Shown here: positions 18,064 to 27,221 of the stretch, piece after piece
Layout: every line of letters starts with the position of its first letter
How positions within the stretch are numbered: position 1 is the stretch's first letter
Assembly: GCF_001625695.1 (NCBI RefSeq)
Contig: NZ_AUXY01000122.1
Coordinates: 124,001 to 188,000 of the forward strand
Length of the DNA stretch: 64,000 nucleotides
Source: Pseudoalteromonas luteoviolacea H33-S
GTDB taxonomy: Bacteria; Pseudomonadota; Gammaproteobacteria; Enterobacterales; Alteromonadaceae
Direction of reading: 5' to 3'
Notes under the pieces: model-generated
What the model was told of the DNA's origin: nothing
Databases searched by the model: none
The model's input: the letters and a program-made list of their open reading frames with translations, nothing else
Position numbers and translations under genes: made by a program

Positions 18064-19129
18064 TTTTCATTGTTAAAAAGCGTCTGAAAAACTTAGTTAG
18101 CCTAAACGAGTGCTGTATCGAGTATGAGTATAAACAAAAAATCCCTAGAAATACGAATAACATAACGTAATCAGGTGTATTCATTAGCTCAAAAACTAGT
18201 CCCAAAGCAGCTATCAATGAAGACACTATTACTAGAATCAATGCTGCTTGCCTTGCAGTAAAGCCCGCTCTCATGAAAATATGGTGGATGTGATCTCTAT
18301 CTGGTGAAAATGGAGAGTTGCCTTTTTTTATCCGTCTATACATTATTGCAGCCATATCCATTAGAGGAAGAGCAAGAATATATAGAGCAAATACAGGCCT
18401 AAATGCACTTTCACCAAATTTTGTATCCTGAATAGAATACACAACCAGCCAAATTACCGTTAAGCCAATAAACATTGAACCGGCATCACCCATAAACACT
18501 TTTTTATCTCTAAATGGAAACATATTTAGGTTGGCAAGCAAATACGGAATTAAAGCAGCGATAAACGCAAAGCTGATAGAAGATACCAAAAAGTTTCCAG
18601 ACATGTATGACATCAAGCCTAAGGCAATAAATGCTACAATACCAGTGCCACCCAACAGCGCGTCAATTCCGTCAATCATATTAAACGCGTTAATTGCTGC
18701 TATTACAGCCACTATAGTAAATATTTTTCCCACACTACCTAAGTAGAAATCACCAAAACCGATGATATTACCCAAAGATACAACATACAGATCGAGGCCA
18801 AAAATCAAAATAGCGGACACTAGGGTTTGACCTATCAAACGAGAGCGCACACTTAAGCTGTATTTATCATCCAAAACCCCTATAAAAACAATAACACCAG
18901 CGGCAATTAAGAAAAGGGTTAAGCTCTGATTTTGTGCTAACGGTATAATAAGCGCTAGTGAAACCGCGAAAAAGACACTCATACCTCCAATCAGAGGAAT
19001 CGCACCAACATGCTGCTTTCTCTCACAAGGCCTGTCTAACAAACCTATTCGAGCTGCAATCGAGCTCAATAAGTATAGAGTGCAAAAAGATGAAAAGAAT
19101 GCTATGACTACAGAATATAAATTCATCAT
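18056..19129 (-). CDS. wecA: WecA-type undecaprenyl-phosphate GlcNAc-1-phosphate transferase
   Basis: Starts repeat-unit synthesis by moving a HexNAc-1-phosphate onto undecaprenyl phosphate. A 357-residue polytopic membrane protein with about eleven helices. Family markers are intact: DRPCERKQHVGAIPLIGG near residue 33, GVLDDKY, NAFNMIDGIDALLGG (Asp-rich catalytic loop), FMGDAGSMFIG and the cytoplasmic loop SPDRDHIHHIFM, equivalent to the HIHH motif of WecA. Its ATG overlaps the wzz stop (ATGA) and its end overlaps wzx. Substrate preference for UDP-GlcNAc is assumed from the family. Confidence 0.9.
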   Translation of the reverse strand: MMNLYSVVIAFFSSFCTLYLLSSIAARIGLLDRPCERKQHVGAIPLIGGMSVFFAVSLALIIPLAQNQSLTLFLIAAGVIVFIGVLDDKYSLSVRSRLIGQTLVSAILIFGLDLYVVSLGNIIGFGDFYLGSVGKIFTIVAVIAAINAFNMIDGIDALLGGTGIVAFIALGLMSYMSGNFLVSSISFAFIAALIPYLLANLNMFPFRDKKVFMGDAGSMFIGLTVIWLVVYSIQDTKFGESAFRPVFALYILALPLMDMAAIMYRRIKKGNSPFSPDRDHIHHIFMRAGFTARQAALILVIVSSLIAALGLVFELMNTPDYVMLFVFLGIFCLYSYSIQHSFRLTKFFRRFLTMKNA

Positions 19130-20046
19130 TTTTTCCAGAAAAATCGTAATAACTGAATTGTTGATGCAGCTACAAAAGTAAAAAATACAGCAAGAATAAC
19201 AATAAAAGCTCTTCTTGGTGCGACTTTATTTTCATCAACAAAAGCTGGATCTATTGTTTTGAAGATGTATTCAGCTTTTGAGTTTGCAAGCATGATTGTT
19301 TGCATCTCTTTATGCATAAGGCTGTACAAGCTTGTTTGCAATGTTGCAACATTCGTAACTTCCAGCCTAGCTTCCAAAAATGATAAGCTTTCTTGAGCGT
19401 CTCTAATATCATTGTCTTTTATTTTATTATTAATCATAACAATAAACTTATCTAACATAGATTTGGCGTAATATGGAGACTCATGCTCCATAGAAACAGT
19501 TATGATTCCTGTGGATTTATCTTGATTGATATCGAGCACATTCTCTATGAAGTACTTATACACATTAAGCTTTTCAGGCTCCTTGCGAGAGTCATTGAAT
19601 GGAGATTCTTTCCAGTCTCCAGTTTCGACATCAAAATACGTGCTATCAATTTCTATTATATTGTCGTTTTTGTGCCAATGCTTAACAGCGATTAATTCCG
19701 CAAGCTCAAGTTCGGATTGAATAAATTCAAAAACAAAAGCCTTACTTTTCATAATCTCAATTGCAAGATCTATTCTGTCAACTTTTGAGTTCGCTCCACC
19801 AACACCAGCAAGCTGCGCTAAACCACCAAGACCGCCACCAAACCCACTGGAACCATGCCCTTCTATCAAGCTTTCTGTCGGAGCTAATGTCACGGATGAC
19901 CGATATATATTAGTCATACCTAATGCAAGATAAACACTAATAATGGCACTAACAATAGTAGGAATAAGGACCCACCACTTTTTCTGCCAAAGAACTGACA
20001 CTAATTCACTTAAGTGGATAGTTTTCTCATTGCTTTCACGATTCAT
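19126..20046 (-). CDS. wzz: Chain length determinant protein, Wzz type (no kinase domain)
   Basis: Inner-membrane polysaccharide co-polymerase that sets chain length together with Wzy. The ATG at 20046 (MNRESNEKTIHL) is preferred: AGGA lies seven bases upstream and it clears the previous gene, whereas a longer frame to 20127 would overlap it. It gives 306 residues. A first membrane helix (about 25-45) follows SVLWQKKWWVL, and then a Gly/Leu-rich loop FGGGLGGLAQLAGVGG typical of this family. A periplasmic helical region follows, then the closing PRRAFIVILAVFFTFVAASTI helix. The cytoplasmic tail is very short, with no tyrosine kinase, unlike Wzc at 1882. Confidence 0.9.
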   Translation of the reverse strand: MNRESNEKTIHLSELVSVLWQKKWWVLIPTIVSAIISVYLALGMTNIYRSSVTLAPTESLIEGHGSSGFGGGLGGLAQLAGVGGANSKVDRIDLAIEIMKSKAFVFEFIQSELELAELIAVKHWHKNDNIIEIDSTYFDVETGDWKESPFNDSRKEPEKLNVYKYFIENVLDINQDKSTGIITVSMEHESPYYAKSMLDKFIVMINNKIKDNDIRDAQESLSFLEARLEVTNVATLQTSLYSLMHKEMQTIMLANSKAEYIFKTIDPAFVDENKVAPRRAFIVILAVFFTFVAASTIQLLRFFWKK

Positions 20047-20060
20047 GTCAATTCCTAAAT

Positions 20061-22676
20061 TTAAATCCGAGCAATAGCAGCAATACCAACACCTAGTTGG
20101 TAAAAGATCTGTGTTGCTGTACTCCAAAGAGTTAAACTATCCATATGAGATGCATCCATTGGAACGACAATGGTATCTCCGGCTTCAAGCTGAATTGTAT
20201 TATTCACCGCAAACCAACTGCTTCTATTCGGTATAAACACGGCACCATTTGCTTTGATAACGTAAACTTTCTCTTCATCAGCTCTATCTCTCATCCCACC
20301 ACTTAAATTGATATAGTCCTCAATTGAAGTCCCCTCCCTGAATAAGTGAGATGAGCTGTAATTGACTTCACCAATGATTGATATTGAGTCTTGGCGACCA
20401 GGTACATGCAAAGTATCTCCATCTTGTAAACTCAATACAGTTCGTTCTTCAAGAATGCTTGGTAAGTCAATGACTAGTCGACCTAAAGCTTCGACACTGG
20501 CAAGATCTTTGAGTAACTTGTTAGTCTCTTCATAAGTTAATGATGTATTTGAACCAATTGATTTCTGGAAACTCTTTGACGCAATGTCTTTTCTAAGGTC
20601 CTCAGATAATCTTTTCAGCTGTTTCTGTTCTTGTTCTTTAATCGCCTCGCGAGTGAAAATTGCGGCTTTAGGTTCAGCAAACCCAGTTATCCCACCTGCT
20701 CTAGCAAGCACTTCTTGGAGAGTATCACCACGTTTAATCGTATAAGTTCCAGGAAAAACAACTTCTCCTTTCAAATGTACTTTATAGCTCTCTTGCCAAT
20801 TTGGCTGCATCAAAATATTTAATGTATCTCGCCCTTGCAATAAAATGCTATCTGTAGATAACTCTTTGTCTATATCTGTCACTTTAATATAAGTTACATC
20901 ACCTGATGGAGATACTCTGGTCACTTCTGCGAAATCTACATAAGCAGATTCAAGTAGCCCACCTGCTGCTGTAATAGCAGCTTTTACATCAAGGCCTTTT
21001 GCTAAAGGAAATACCCCAGGAAACCTAACTTGGCCATCGACTTCAAACGTCGCTTTGGAACTACCAACAGTCGCTTGATATTCTAATTGAGCGAGAATTG
21101 GAGCGAGTAAAGTCTCTCTTCCGAAAGTCGTTGGTGTTATTTCCTCTTCAACTTTAATTTCTACTTCTTCTTCGCTTTCATCGAGCAAGGCCTCATTTAG
21201 AGCCATGTCAAATAACACTTTTTGATCAAACTGTCTTCGCTCATATAAGTGCCACAATTTAACTTTTTCTTGAAGCTCTTGTTCTGTTTCTGTGAGGGCT
21301 AAATTTTTAAGTGCAGCTTCTTCTTTTTCTAAATCATTAAAGCGACTAAATACAAAAACCTCATCATTTTTATTTAAAAATACGTTTTTAGTTTTCAATG
21401 CTTCAACAATTGAAAACTGTATGACTTCTATTTCATTCGTCGCTGTGATTTCTCTTACAATAAGTGCGTAATCTACATCAGCTTGAGGAAGCAAGTCCGT
21501 CTTTGTATTACTGACCAATTGATCAAATGTGATATCATTCTTCCACTCATAATAACCAGGCCGTGAAACCGCACCGATCAGCGTTACAGAGTCAATGACC
21601 TCACTATTAACACTCTTTACCTTAAGATAATCTCCACCTTGCGGGGTGTAGGCTGTCTTGTTTTGAGTAAAATCGACTGAAATAACTGACTTTTTGGTAT
21701 GTTCAATAACACGCTTTACTTCTACTTGCTCAAGAAACGCGTTTTCTTTAAACCCTCCAAACATATTGACTAAAGACTTGGCTGTCTCACCATCTTTCAA
21801 CTCAAAAATTGCTGGCCTTTTAACAAAACCCTCAACTGAAACCTGCCGACCTACAGACGGGATAAATACAACATCACCAGATTGGAGCGTTACATCACCA
21901 GAGCTGTCCCCTTTCAGTAGCAAATCATATAGATCTAGCTGAGAGATAATTTTCCCTCGTCTTTTCACTTGAATGTTTCTCAGAGAAGCTATCTCAGAGA
22001 GACCTCCACTTGCGAATAAGGCGTGAGTGACAGTAGACAATGGAGATAGTGAGTAACTACCAGGTTTATGAGCTTCACCGACGACTAAGACTCTTAAGCT
22101 CCTTAGTTCTGATATTGAGACAAAAACTTTTAGACCTATCGCTTCATTAGAAATTTTTTCATCGATTAATTCTTTCAATTCGCCATATGCCAAACCAGCG
22201 ACATAAATAGGTGAAAAGTCAGGGATATTTAAGCGACCTTCACGATCAACAGTAATAAGGTGTGTTGCAGCGTCTTTGCCATAAAGGCTTACAGAGAAGC
22301 TGTCTCCATTTGAGATAATATAGTCATTAGGCACTGACAACTGCTCAGTCGGCGCAAAACTTGTTGGCTCTCCAGCAAACAATTCATAGCCGTATGGTTT
22401 TAATTCTGTTTCTTCCGGCTTAAGAGGATCCGGGGTATCTTCAATTGAATTATCTTTTCGCGGCAATATGCTTTTTTCATTGGCTTGCCCTTGGGGTTCA
22501 TTATTACTCTGCACACCAATGCTTGATAAATCAATACCATACTGTTTAGCTAACGTTTCTTGTTGTGACTGAGGCAACTTTTTAAACTGTTCTATTTGCT
22601 GCGCCGTAGGCGTAAATGCGCTCGCAAAAGCACTGAAGCCCAATAAAACTATTGCTAAAACATGTTTAAAATACAT
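20061..22676 (-). CDS. Large SLBB-domain polysaccharide export protein (WbfF/OtnA-like)
   Basis: About 871 residues from the ATG at 22676, which directly precedes a signal peptide (MYFKHVLAIVLLGFSAFASA); an upstream TTG at 22700 would place residues before it and is less likely. A Poly_export domain lies near 125-215 (DYIISNGDSFSVSLYG). Several SLBB units follow (LVVGEAHKPGSYSL, VSVEGFVKRPAIFEL, VTLIGAVSRPGYYEW, VHLKGEVVFPGTYTI, ISIIGEVNYSSSHLF). A charged Glu/Lys stretch sits near 460-510. Proteins of this layout (Vibrio WbfF/OtnA type) export O-antigen capsule. No lipobox is seen. It is the first gene of the locus, 14 bp before wzz. Confidence 0.85.
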   Translation of the reverse strand: MYFKHVLAIVLLGFSAFASAFTPTAQQIEQFKKLPQSQQETLAKQYGIDLSSIGVQSNNEPQGQANEKSILPRKDNSIEDTPDPLKPEETELKPYGYELFAGEPTSFAPTEQLSVPNDYIISNGDSFSVSLYGKDAATHLITVDREGRLNIPDFSPIYVAGLAYGELKELIDEKISNEAIGLKVFVSISELRSLRVLVVGEAHKPGSYSLSPLSTVTHALFASGGLSEIASLRNIQVKRRGKIISQLDLYDLLLKGDSSGDVTLQSGDVVFIPSVGRQVSVEGFVKRPAIFELKDGETAKSLVNMFGGFKENAFLEQVEVKRVIEHTKKSVISVDFTQNKTAYTPQGGDYLKVKSVNSEVIDSVTLIGAVSRPGYYEWKNDITFDQLVSNTKTDLLPQADVDYALIVREITATNEIEVIQFSIVEALKTKNVFLNKNDEVFVFSRFNDLEKEEAALKNLALTETEQELQEKVKLWHLYERRQFDQKVLFDMALNEALLDESEEEVEIKVEEEITPTTFGRETLLAPILAQLEYQATVGSSKATFEVDGQVRFPGVFPLAKGLDVKAAITAAGGLLESAYVDFAEVTRVSPSGDVTYIKVTDIDKELSTDSILLQGRDTLNILMQPNWQESYKVHLKGEVVFPGTYTIKRGDTLQEVLARAGGITGFAEPKAAIFTREAIKEQEQKQLKRLSEDLRKDIASKSFQKSIGSNTSLTYEETNKLLKDLASVEALGRLVIDLPSILEERTVLSLQDGDTLHVPGRQDSISIIGEVNYSSSHLFREGTSIEDYINLSGGMRDRADEEKVYVIKANGAVFIPNRSSWFAVNNTIQLEAGDTIVVPMDASHMDSLTLWSTATQIFYQLGVGIAAIARI

Positions 22677-22720
22677 CAGAGTCAGTATCCCGCTAGTCAA
22701 TAACCAAAAAAAGATTGCAC

Positions 22721-22750
22721 ATTCTACACGATAACAATGAAATAGAAAAA
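22721..22750 (-). promoter_or_regulatory. Possible promoter of the polysaccharide operon
   Basis: On the minus strand a TAGAAT -10-like hexamer (22721-22726) lies about 45 bp before the first gene of the locus, with a weak TTTCTA -35 at 16-bp spacing inside the preceding terminator. No ops/JUMPstart element was found in this leader. Weak support only. Confidence 0.3.
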
Positions 22751-22770
22751 GGGCCTAGGCCCTTTTTTTT
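22746..22770. terminator. Bidirectional intrinsic terminator
   Basis: AAAAAGGGC, loop CTAG and GCCCTTTTTTTT form a 9-bp stem with T-runs on both strands. It lies 33 bp beyond the stop of the DUF481 gene, whose transcript it should end, and separates it from the polysaccharide operon. Confidence 0.85.
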
Positions 22771-22802
22771 GTCATAAGTTTGTGAATAATCGATTCATTT
22801 CG

Positions 22803-23603
22803 TTAAAAACTGTAAACAAGCGTCAATGAAGTTTCTGTATCCGTTTTTTCTTTTCCTTCGTCAACCTCTGAATTGTTTGTGATTTTATATGCCACTTTCA
22901 TCTGTAATGAGCCATTTACTTTCGTCATCAAGGCAGTCTCAGATTCCGTCTTAGTATTCGTATCGCCATACTCTATTGCAACGACTTGTGTAAACTTTGC
23001 ATTTTCAGAGACAACCCACTCATAATCTAGTTTAGCAACACCAATCGCTTCGCTCTCTGTTTCTCCAGCAAGCAGCTGTCCATCTTTCATTTCTGTACTG
23101 TCATCTTGGTATTCAAAGCGCTTAACACCGGGTCCTATTTCAAAGTCTAAGTACATATTCGGGCGGCTAAGTAATCTGTGACCATAACCAACTGACAATA
23201 CTGCCTCACTTCTATACGCCCCGAAATAATCAGAATCATAAGAGCCAAAAATAAATAGATGGCTATGATCCTCTATTAGCTTGTAATTACCCTGTACAGA
23301 TAAAGAGTACTTTTCATTGGTACGTTCTTTCACTTTTTCGCCGTTATCATTTTCAATTTCATCTTCTTTGAAAATACCGTCGATCTTATATTCATTACGC
23401 CAATTATCTAGGTGATGCTTAGCTTTTATTTCCCCCTTTAGGGTAGTCGTTTCCGTATTGCCGCTAGTGATAATAGCACCAACCTCGCTGGTAATATCCC
23501 ACTCTTTTTCTTCTGGGGGGATGCTGCTATCAACAATTTCTTCTGCAGCGAGTTGTGATGACATAGTCATCAATGCACACAAAGAGAACAATTTTAATTT
23601 CAT
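22803..23603 (-). CDS. DUF481 family outer-membrane protein (YdiY-like)
   Basis: 266 residues from the ATG at 23603, chosen because it opens a clean signal peptide (MKLKLFSLCALMTMSSQLAAEE) with AAGG upstream; a longer frame to 23690 would overlap the mscS gene. The mature part is rich in alternating strands and polar turns (WDITSEVGAIITSGNTETTTLKGEIKAKH) and ends in an aromatic residue after a strand (SLTLVYSF), as outer-membrane barrels do. The SGNTE element is a recurrent feature of DUF481 proteins, some of which respond to salt. It lies 13 bp after the mscS gene, so a joint role in osmotic or envelope stress is plausible but not shown. Confidence 0.85.
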   Translation of the reverse strand: MKLKLFSLCALMTMSSQLAAEEIVDSSIPPEEKEWDITSEVGAIITSGNTETTTLKGEIKAKHHLDNWRNEYKIDGIFKEDEIENDNGEKVKERTNEKYSLSVQGNYKLIEDHSHLFIFGSYDSDYFGAYRSEAVLSVGYGHRLLSRPNMYLDFEIGPGVKRFEYQDDSTEMKDGQLLAGETESEAIGVAKLDYEWVVSENAKFTQVVAIEYGDTNTKTESETALMTKVNGSLQMKVAYKITNNSEVDEGKEKTDTETSLTLVYSF

Positions 23604-23616
23604 TCTAAAATCAACC

Positions 23617-24438
23617 TTATTTTTCAATTTTTTGTAAGTGCACATCCATTTGCGGATACGGAATACTAATATTTGCATCATCCAATGCAACTTTAATGTT
23701 TTCTAGCAAATCAAAGTAAGTTGGCCAATAATCACTTGTATTAACCCATGGCCTAACGGCAAAGTTCACACTCGAATCTCCTAGTTCTAATACTGCTACA
23801 GTATAATTAGGCTCTTTCAAGATGCGAGCTTCATTATTCAAGACGCTCTCCAGTACTGTCTTCGTACTTTTCAGATCTGACTCATAACCGACACCAATGA
23901 CTAAATCGATCCGTCTCGTCTTTTCACGTGAATAGTTTACTATCGCACCAGACATAATGGAGGAATTAGGTATTATAATAACTTTATTGTCTGGCGTAAT
24001 CAGTTCAGTTGAAAATATCTCTATTTTGCGTACGCTGCCAGATTTCCCACCTGCATCTATGTAATCACCAGACTTAAATGGGCGCAGTATAATAATTAAC
24101 ACGCCCGATGCAAAGTTAGACAACGAACCTTGTAAAGCAAGTCCGACTGCGAGACCTGCAGCACCCAAAATGGCAATAAATGAGGTTGTCTCAACACCCA
24201 CCTGAGATAATGCCATGAGTAATGTCGCAACAAAGCCCAAGGCATATACGATGTTTGCTAAAAACACACCTACTGCTTTATCCACTTTGCGATTACAAAT
24301 GGCCTTTTCTGTTAAGTTAGATAAAAAGCGTGTTACTTTTAGCCCAATCAAAAATATAAATAAGGCGAGTAATGCCTGAAGCGCATAGTGCACAATAAAA
24401 TCTGAATTGTTATTGAACCAATCTAGTATGATGTCCAT
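23617..24438 (-). CDS. Small-conductance mechanosensitive channel, MscS family
   Basis: Inner-membrane channel that opens under tension to release solutes on hypo-osmotic shock. It has 273 residues, close to E. coli MscS. Three N-terminal helices lie within about residues 15-125. The pore helix has the alanine/glycine packing pattern ILGAAGLAVGLALQGSLSNFASGVLIIILRPF split over TM3. The beta domain opens with GDYIDAGGKSGSV, and TPDNKVIIIPNSSI is a family signature. AGGA lies eight bases before the ATG. It is followed closely by the DUF481 gene, with one terminator for both. Confidence 0.92.
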   Translation of the reverse strand: MDIILDWFNNNSDFIVHYALQALLALFIFLIGLKVTRFLSNLTEKAICNRKVDKAVGVFLANIVYALGFVATLLMALSQVGVETTSFIAILGAAGLAVGLALQGSLSNFASGVLIIILRPFKSGDYIDAGGKSGSVRKIEIFSTELITPDNKVIIIPNSSIMSGAIVNYSREKTRRIDLVIGVGYESDLKSTKTVLESVLNNEARILKEPNYTVAVLELGDSSVNFAVRPWVNTSDYWPTYFDLLENIKVALDDANISIPYPQMDVHLQKIEK

Positions 24439-24555
24439 AAAGCGTCCTGTTTCAGAGAGTTATCAATATAATCATTTACAACAGGTATAAATATTAGACA
24501 TTTTGTGGAGATTTTCCCCAAACAGACTAAAATAGACAAAAAAATAAAAAAAGGC

Positions 24556-24584
24556 TTTGCATTATCGGTAAAACGCTGTATTAT
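24556..24584 (+). promoter_or_regulatory. Probable tRNA-His promoter
   Basis: TTTGCA (24556-24561) and TATTAT (24579-24584) are 17 bp apart, followed by a GC-rich discriminator (TCGCGCC) like those of stable-RNA promoters under stringent control. The tRNA starts 38 bp downstream of the -10. Confidence 0.6.
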
Positions 24585-24621
24585 TCGCGCCACACCCAAG
24601 AGGTGTTACACGAAACATTGT

Positions 24622-24698
24622 GGCGGCTGTAGCTCAGTTGGTAGAGCCCTGGATTGTGATTCCGGTTGTCGTGGGTTCGAGCCCCATCAGTCGCCCCA
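24622..24698 (+). tRNA. tRNA-His (anticodon GTG)
   Basis: A full cloverleaf of 77 bases. The acceptor stem starts with the extra G-1 typical of tRNA-His, which pairs with C73, and has one G-U pair. The D-arm GTAGCTCAGTTGGTAGAG, the anticodon arm with GTG at 24656-24658 and the T-arm GTGGGTTCGAGCCCC are canonical. CCA is encoded at 24696-24698. The sequence closely resembles the E. coli tRNA-His. Confidence 0.98.
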
Positions 24699-24914
24699 TC
24701 TCCCCTTAAACTTCGTGTAATTTTCATAACCCCCTTTAAAAGTAAGTTCGTAATCAACTCCTTGTTTTAATTTCTTTTATTTACAAATACTCAACTGTAT
24801 ACCCTTTCTTATCATATGATTCAGCTATAAATTAGAACAGCTAATATGTAATTCCACCTAGCTTAATACAGATATTTAGTCGAATTTTATACTGTTTCAA
24901 TGTAGCCCTTTTCC

Positions 24915-25557
24915 TTATTCACCATGAGAACGTTCATAATCATAAATATCTAACCACTCTTCTGTAGCATCAGAAACCTGCTGAAATAGCTCAAACAGTT
25001 ATAAATCCAATACTTCTTCTTGATAACTGCGATTAACTCCATCAACATTACCGAACTGACAGACTGAACAACCCTTCCTTCATTCGTTTCTCAGTAGCCC
25101 AACTCCCAAAAGCATTTGATGTAAATTCTGGATTATTATCAACTCGAGTTTGTTTTGGTTTTCCACGCCATACAGTGAGCCTTTCCAACTCTCGGCTCAT
25201 TCGCACAGCGATGATGCTTGTATCAACATCAACCACTAACACTTAGTGATTGTAATCATCCAGTACGTTCTGTGTTCTAAAGCAATATCCGTAATTGCGC
25301 GTATCGCTCATAAAATCCATCGACCACAAGTCATTATATTTACCGGAGAACTTATTGGCTCAGGTATGCGTGTTAGTACACGGTGTTTTTTGTCTAAGGT
25401 TAAGTTTGAGCATGTTATACACTCGCTGAGCCGCTTTTTACTCCATATACAACCTTTCTTGATGTCTAAGCCGTTTAAGCAGCTTTGTTATAACCCACCT
25501 AGAGTGCCGCTCAACAAGCGCCAGCTAAGAATGAATCAAATCATCATAAATCGGTCG
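24915..25557 (-). pseudogene. Decayed IS3-family transposase (orfB) remnant
   Basis: One minus-strand frame reads through an IS3-type integrase core: RPIYDDLIHS, ALVERHSRWV, RVYNMLKLNLRQK, LWSMDFMSDT, CFRTQNVLDDYNH, VVDVDTSIIAVRM, WRGKPKQTRVDNNPEF. It has four in-frame stops (at 25525, 25438, 25360 and 25243). After WATEKRM a frameshift is needed to continue with NRSYQEEVLD and TEEWLDIYDYERSHGE, the usual IS3 C-terminal region. The first and second acidic positions of the DDE triad are visible, but the gene is dead. No orfA and no terminal inverted repeats could be recognised, so both ends are lost or degraded. It lies about 220 bp downstream of tRNA-His. Confidence 0.85.
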
Positions 25558-25650
25558 CATACATCTGAAAATTAGTAAGGCTAATAGAGTATTGTGGGGG
25601 TAAACAATTTTCATCTGCGCCATAAGGCCACATATTTTATCTTATTAGGT

Positions 25651-25683
25651 ATAAAAAAAATGCCACCTAAATTAGGTGGCATT
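25651..25683 (-). terminator. Intrinsic terminator after nagP
   Basis: On the minus strand AATGCCACCTA, loop ATT and TAGGTGGCATT form an 11-bp stem followed by an eight-T run, 44 bp after the nagP stop. Confidence 0.9.
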
Positions 25684-25726
25684 ACACACGGGATTATTTC
25701 TACTTATAAATAGAAATTCTGTTTAT

Positions 25727-27013
25727 TTATTTCCAGCTTTTCATCTTGTGACCTTTCAGTGCATAGAAAAGAATAAAGATGTAACAAGGAAATAAAATTA
25801 AATACGCACTTTGACTTGACGCAACTGTCGCTTCTGGCCCCTTAGCTAAACCAAGGAATAAAGGACCAAATGCACCGCCAGCAATACCCATAACAAGCAG
25901 GCCAGAGCCAACGCTAGTCAATTTACCAAGCCCTGATAGTGCAAGAGGCCAAATTGCAGGCCACATAATGGCATTTGCCAAACCACATATTGCTAAAAAT
26001 AGTACTGCTAACGGCATTTCACCTGCAAATATTACATTGATTGTACTTTCTGGATTTGAAAATGCAATCGCAAAAGACAGTACCATCCCCAAAATAGCCG
26101 ATGATGCTAAAGCAGTTTGTTGAGAAATAACACGAGGGATCAGTAAAATACCTAAGACATAACCAAATACCATAAAGCCCATTGTATATGAGGTCATGAC
26201 AGTGTAATTATCCATGCCAAAAGCAAGCGCAAATGAGCCTATTGTATCTCCTGCGATTACTTCTACAGCTACATACAAAAATAGTGCAACAACACCCAAA
26301 GCTAAATTTGGATGAGCAAGCGCTTCTCTAACAGTACCTTTTGCTCCAGATTCTTCTTCTTCAGTAATTTCAGGCAGTGGTGAAAATTTAATTGCTAATG
26401 CAAACATGCCAATAAAGGCTGCTAACCCAAGGTATGGTAATATTAGGTTCTGAGCCATCGCATCTTTTTCTGTTTGCGTCAGCGCAGTGTCAGAAACTTC
26501 AGTAAAACCACCTAATACTAATGCAGTAAATACGATTGGCGCGATCACACCTGCCGTTTTATTTAGGATCCCCATCAAACTGACTCGTGCCGCAGCCGAC
26601 TCTTCAGGGCCTAATCTAACAATATACGGGTTTACTGCCGTCTGTAGTAACGTTTGAGCAATACCCATGGTGAATTGTGCAATAATAAACAAGATGAAAA
26701 GCTGCGCTTTCGCTGCTGGAATGTACAACAAAGCACTACCCATCATCATGGCAACAGATAATGCCATACCATTTTTGTAACCAATTTTCTTGATAACTTT
26801 TGCCGACGGGATTGCTGTAATCGTCACCGAAATATAAAAAGAAAACAAAACTAATGAAGCTTGAACTGAACTAAGATCAAATAACTGCTGCAAGTAAGGC
26901 ATCAGTGACCCATTTAACCAAGTCACAAAACCCAAAATAAAAAACATAGCAGCAACTATGGCCAAAGGTATGGCGTTGCTTCGAGGTGTTGAATTCGACA
27001 CAGTGGCTTCCAT
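25727..27013 (-). CDS. nagP: N-acetylglucosamine permease, FucP-type MFS transporter
   Basis: A 428-residue sugar:proton symporter with twelve predicted membrane segments. The N-terminal FFILGFVTWLNGSLMPYLQ pattern is diagnostic of the FucP/NagP branch of the major facilitator superfamily, where the Asn-Gly pair lies in the sugar path. TLLQTAVNPYIVRLGPEESAAAR and GILNKTAGVIAP are further family stretches. NagP is the established GlcNAc permease of Shewanella and other Alteromonadales. The neighbouring hexosaminidase and a shared upstream palindrome support GlcNAc as substrate, but specificity is inferred. It has its own terminator. Confidence 0.88.
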   Translation of the reverse strand: MEATVSNSTPRSNAIPLAIVAAMFFILGFVTWLNGSLMPYLQQLFDLSSVQASLVLFSFYISVTITAIPSAKVIKKIGYKNGMALSVAMMMGSALLYIPAAKAQLFILFIIAQFTMGIAQTLLQTAVNPYIVRLGPEESAAARVSLMGILNKTAGVIAPIVFTALVLGGFTEVSDTALTQTEKDAMAQNLILPYLGLAAFIGMFALAIKFSPLPEITEEEESGAKGTVREALAHPNLALGVVALFLYVAVEVIAGDTIGSFALAFGMDNYTVMTSYTMGFMVFGYVLGILLIPRVISQQTALASSAILGMVLSFAIAFSNPESTINVIFAGEMPLAVLFLAICGLANAIMWPAIWPLALSGLGKLTSVGSGLLVMGIAGGAFGPLFLGLAKGPEATVASSQSAYLILFPCYIFILFYALKGHKMKSWK

Positions 27014-27098
27014 AAATTTTTACTCGTTGTTAAAAGTTTATTGTTTTTTGACGGTGCTTTCGATTTACATATCACCATCTAATCGTCATGCCCGCCAA

Positions 27099-27118
27099 AA
27101 ATGACAGCGCTGACATTT
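27099..27118. promoter_or_regulatory. Candidate LacI-family operator upstream of nagP
   Basis: AAATGACAGCGCTGACATTT: a CG-centred 20-bp palindrome with one mismatched pair, centred about 95 bp before the nagP start. An almost identical site lies before the hexosaminidase gene. The shape fits LacI-type repressors such as NagR; no such regulator gene is in this window. Confidence 0.65.
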
Positions 27119-27171
27119 AACTTTACGTTAATTTTACACGTATTTCTAGTTAGAAATTATACTAAACTGGA

Positions 27172-27200
27172 TTTAAAAAAGGGGCATATGCCCCTATTTT
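27172..27200 (-). terminator. Intrinsic terminator after the hexosaminidase gene
   Basis: On the minus strand AGGGGCATATGCCCCT is a self-complementary stem followed by TTTTTAAAT, about 25 bp after the stop codon. Confidence 0.85.
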
Positions 27201-27221
27201 ATTTTTTAATTATCAGCTAGT

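Noticed and set aside
20047..20127. Longer N-terminus for Wzz
   Set aside because: It would overlap the upstream export gene, is cysteine-rich and lacks a ribosome site; the ATG at 20046 has a good one.
24505..24720. A plus-strand frame of 71 codons
   Set aside because: It covers the tRNA-His gene and is explained by it.
25246..25575. A 109-codon plus-strand frame
   Set aside because: It is antisense to the IS3 transposase remnant, whose family motifs lie on the minus strand.
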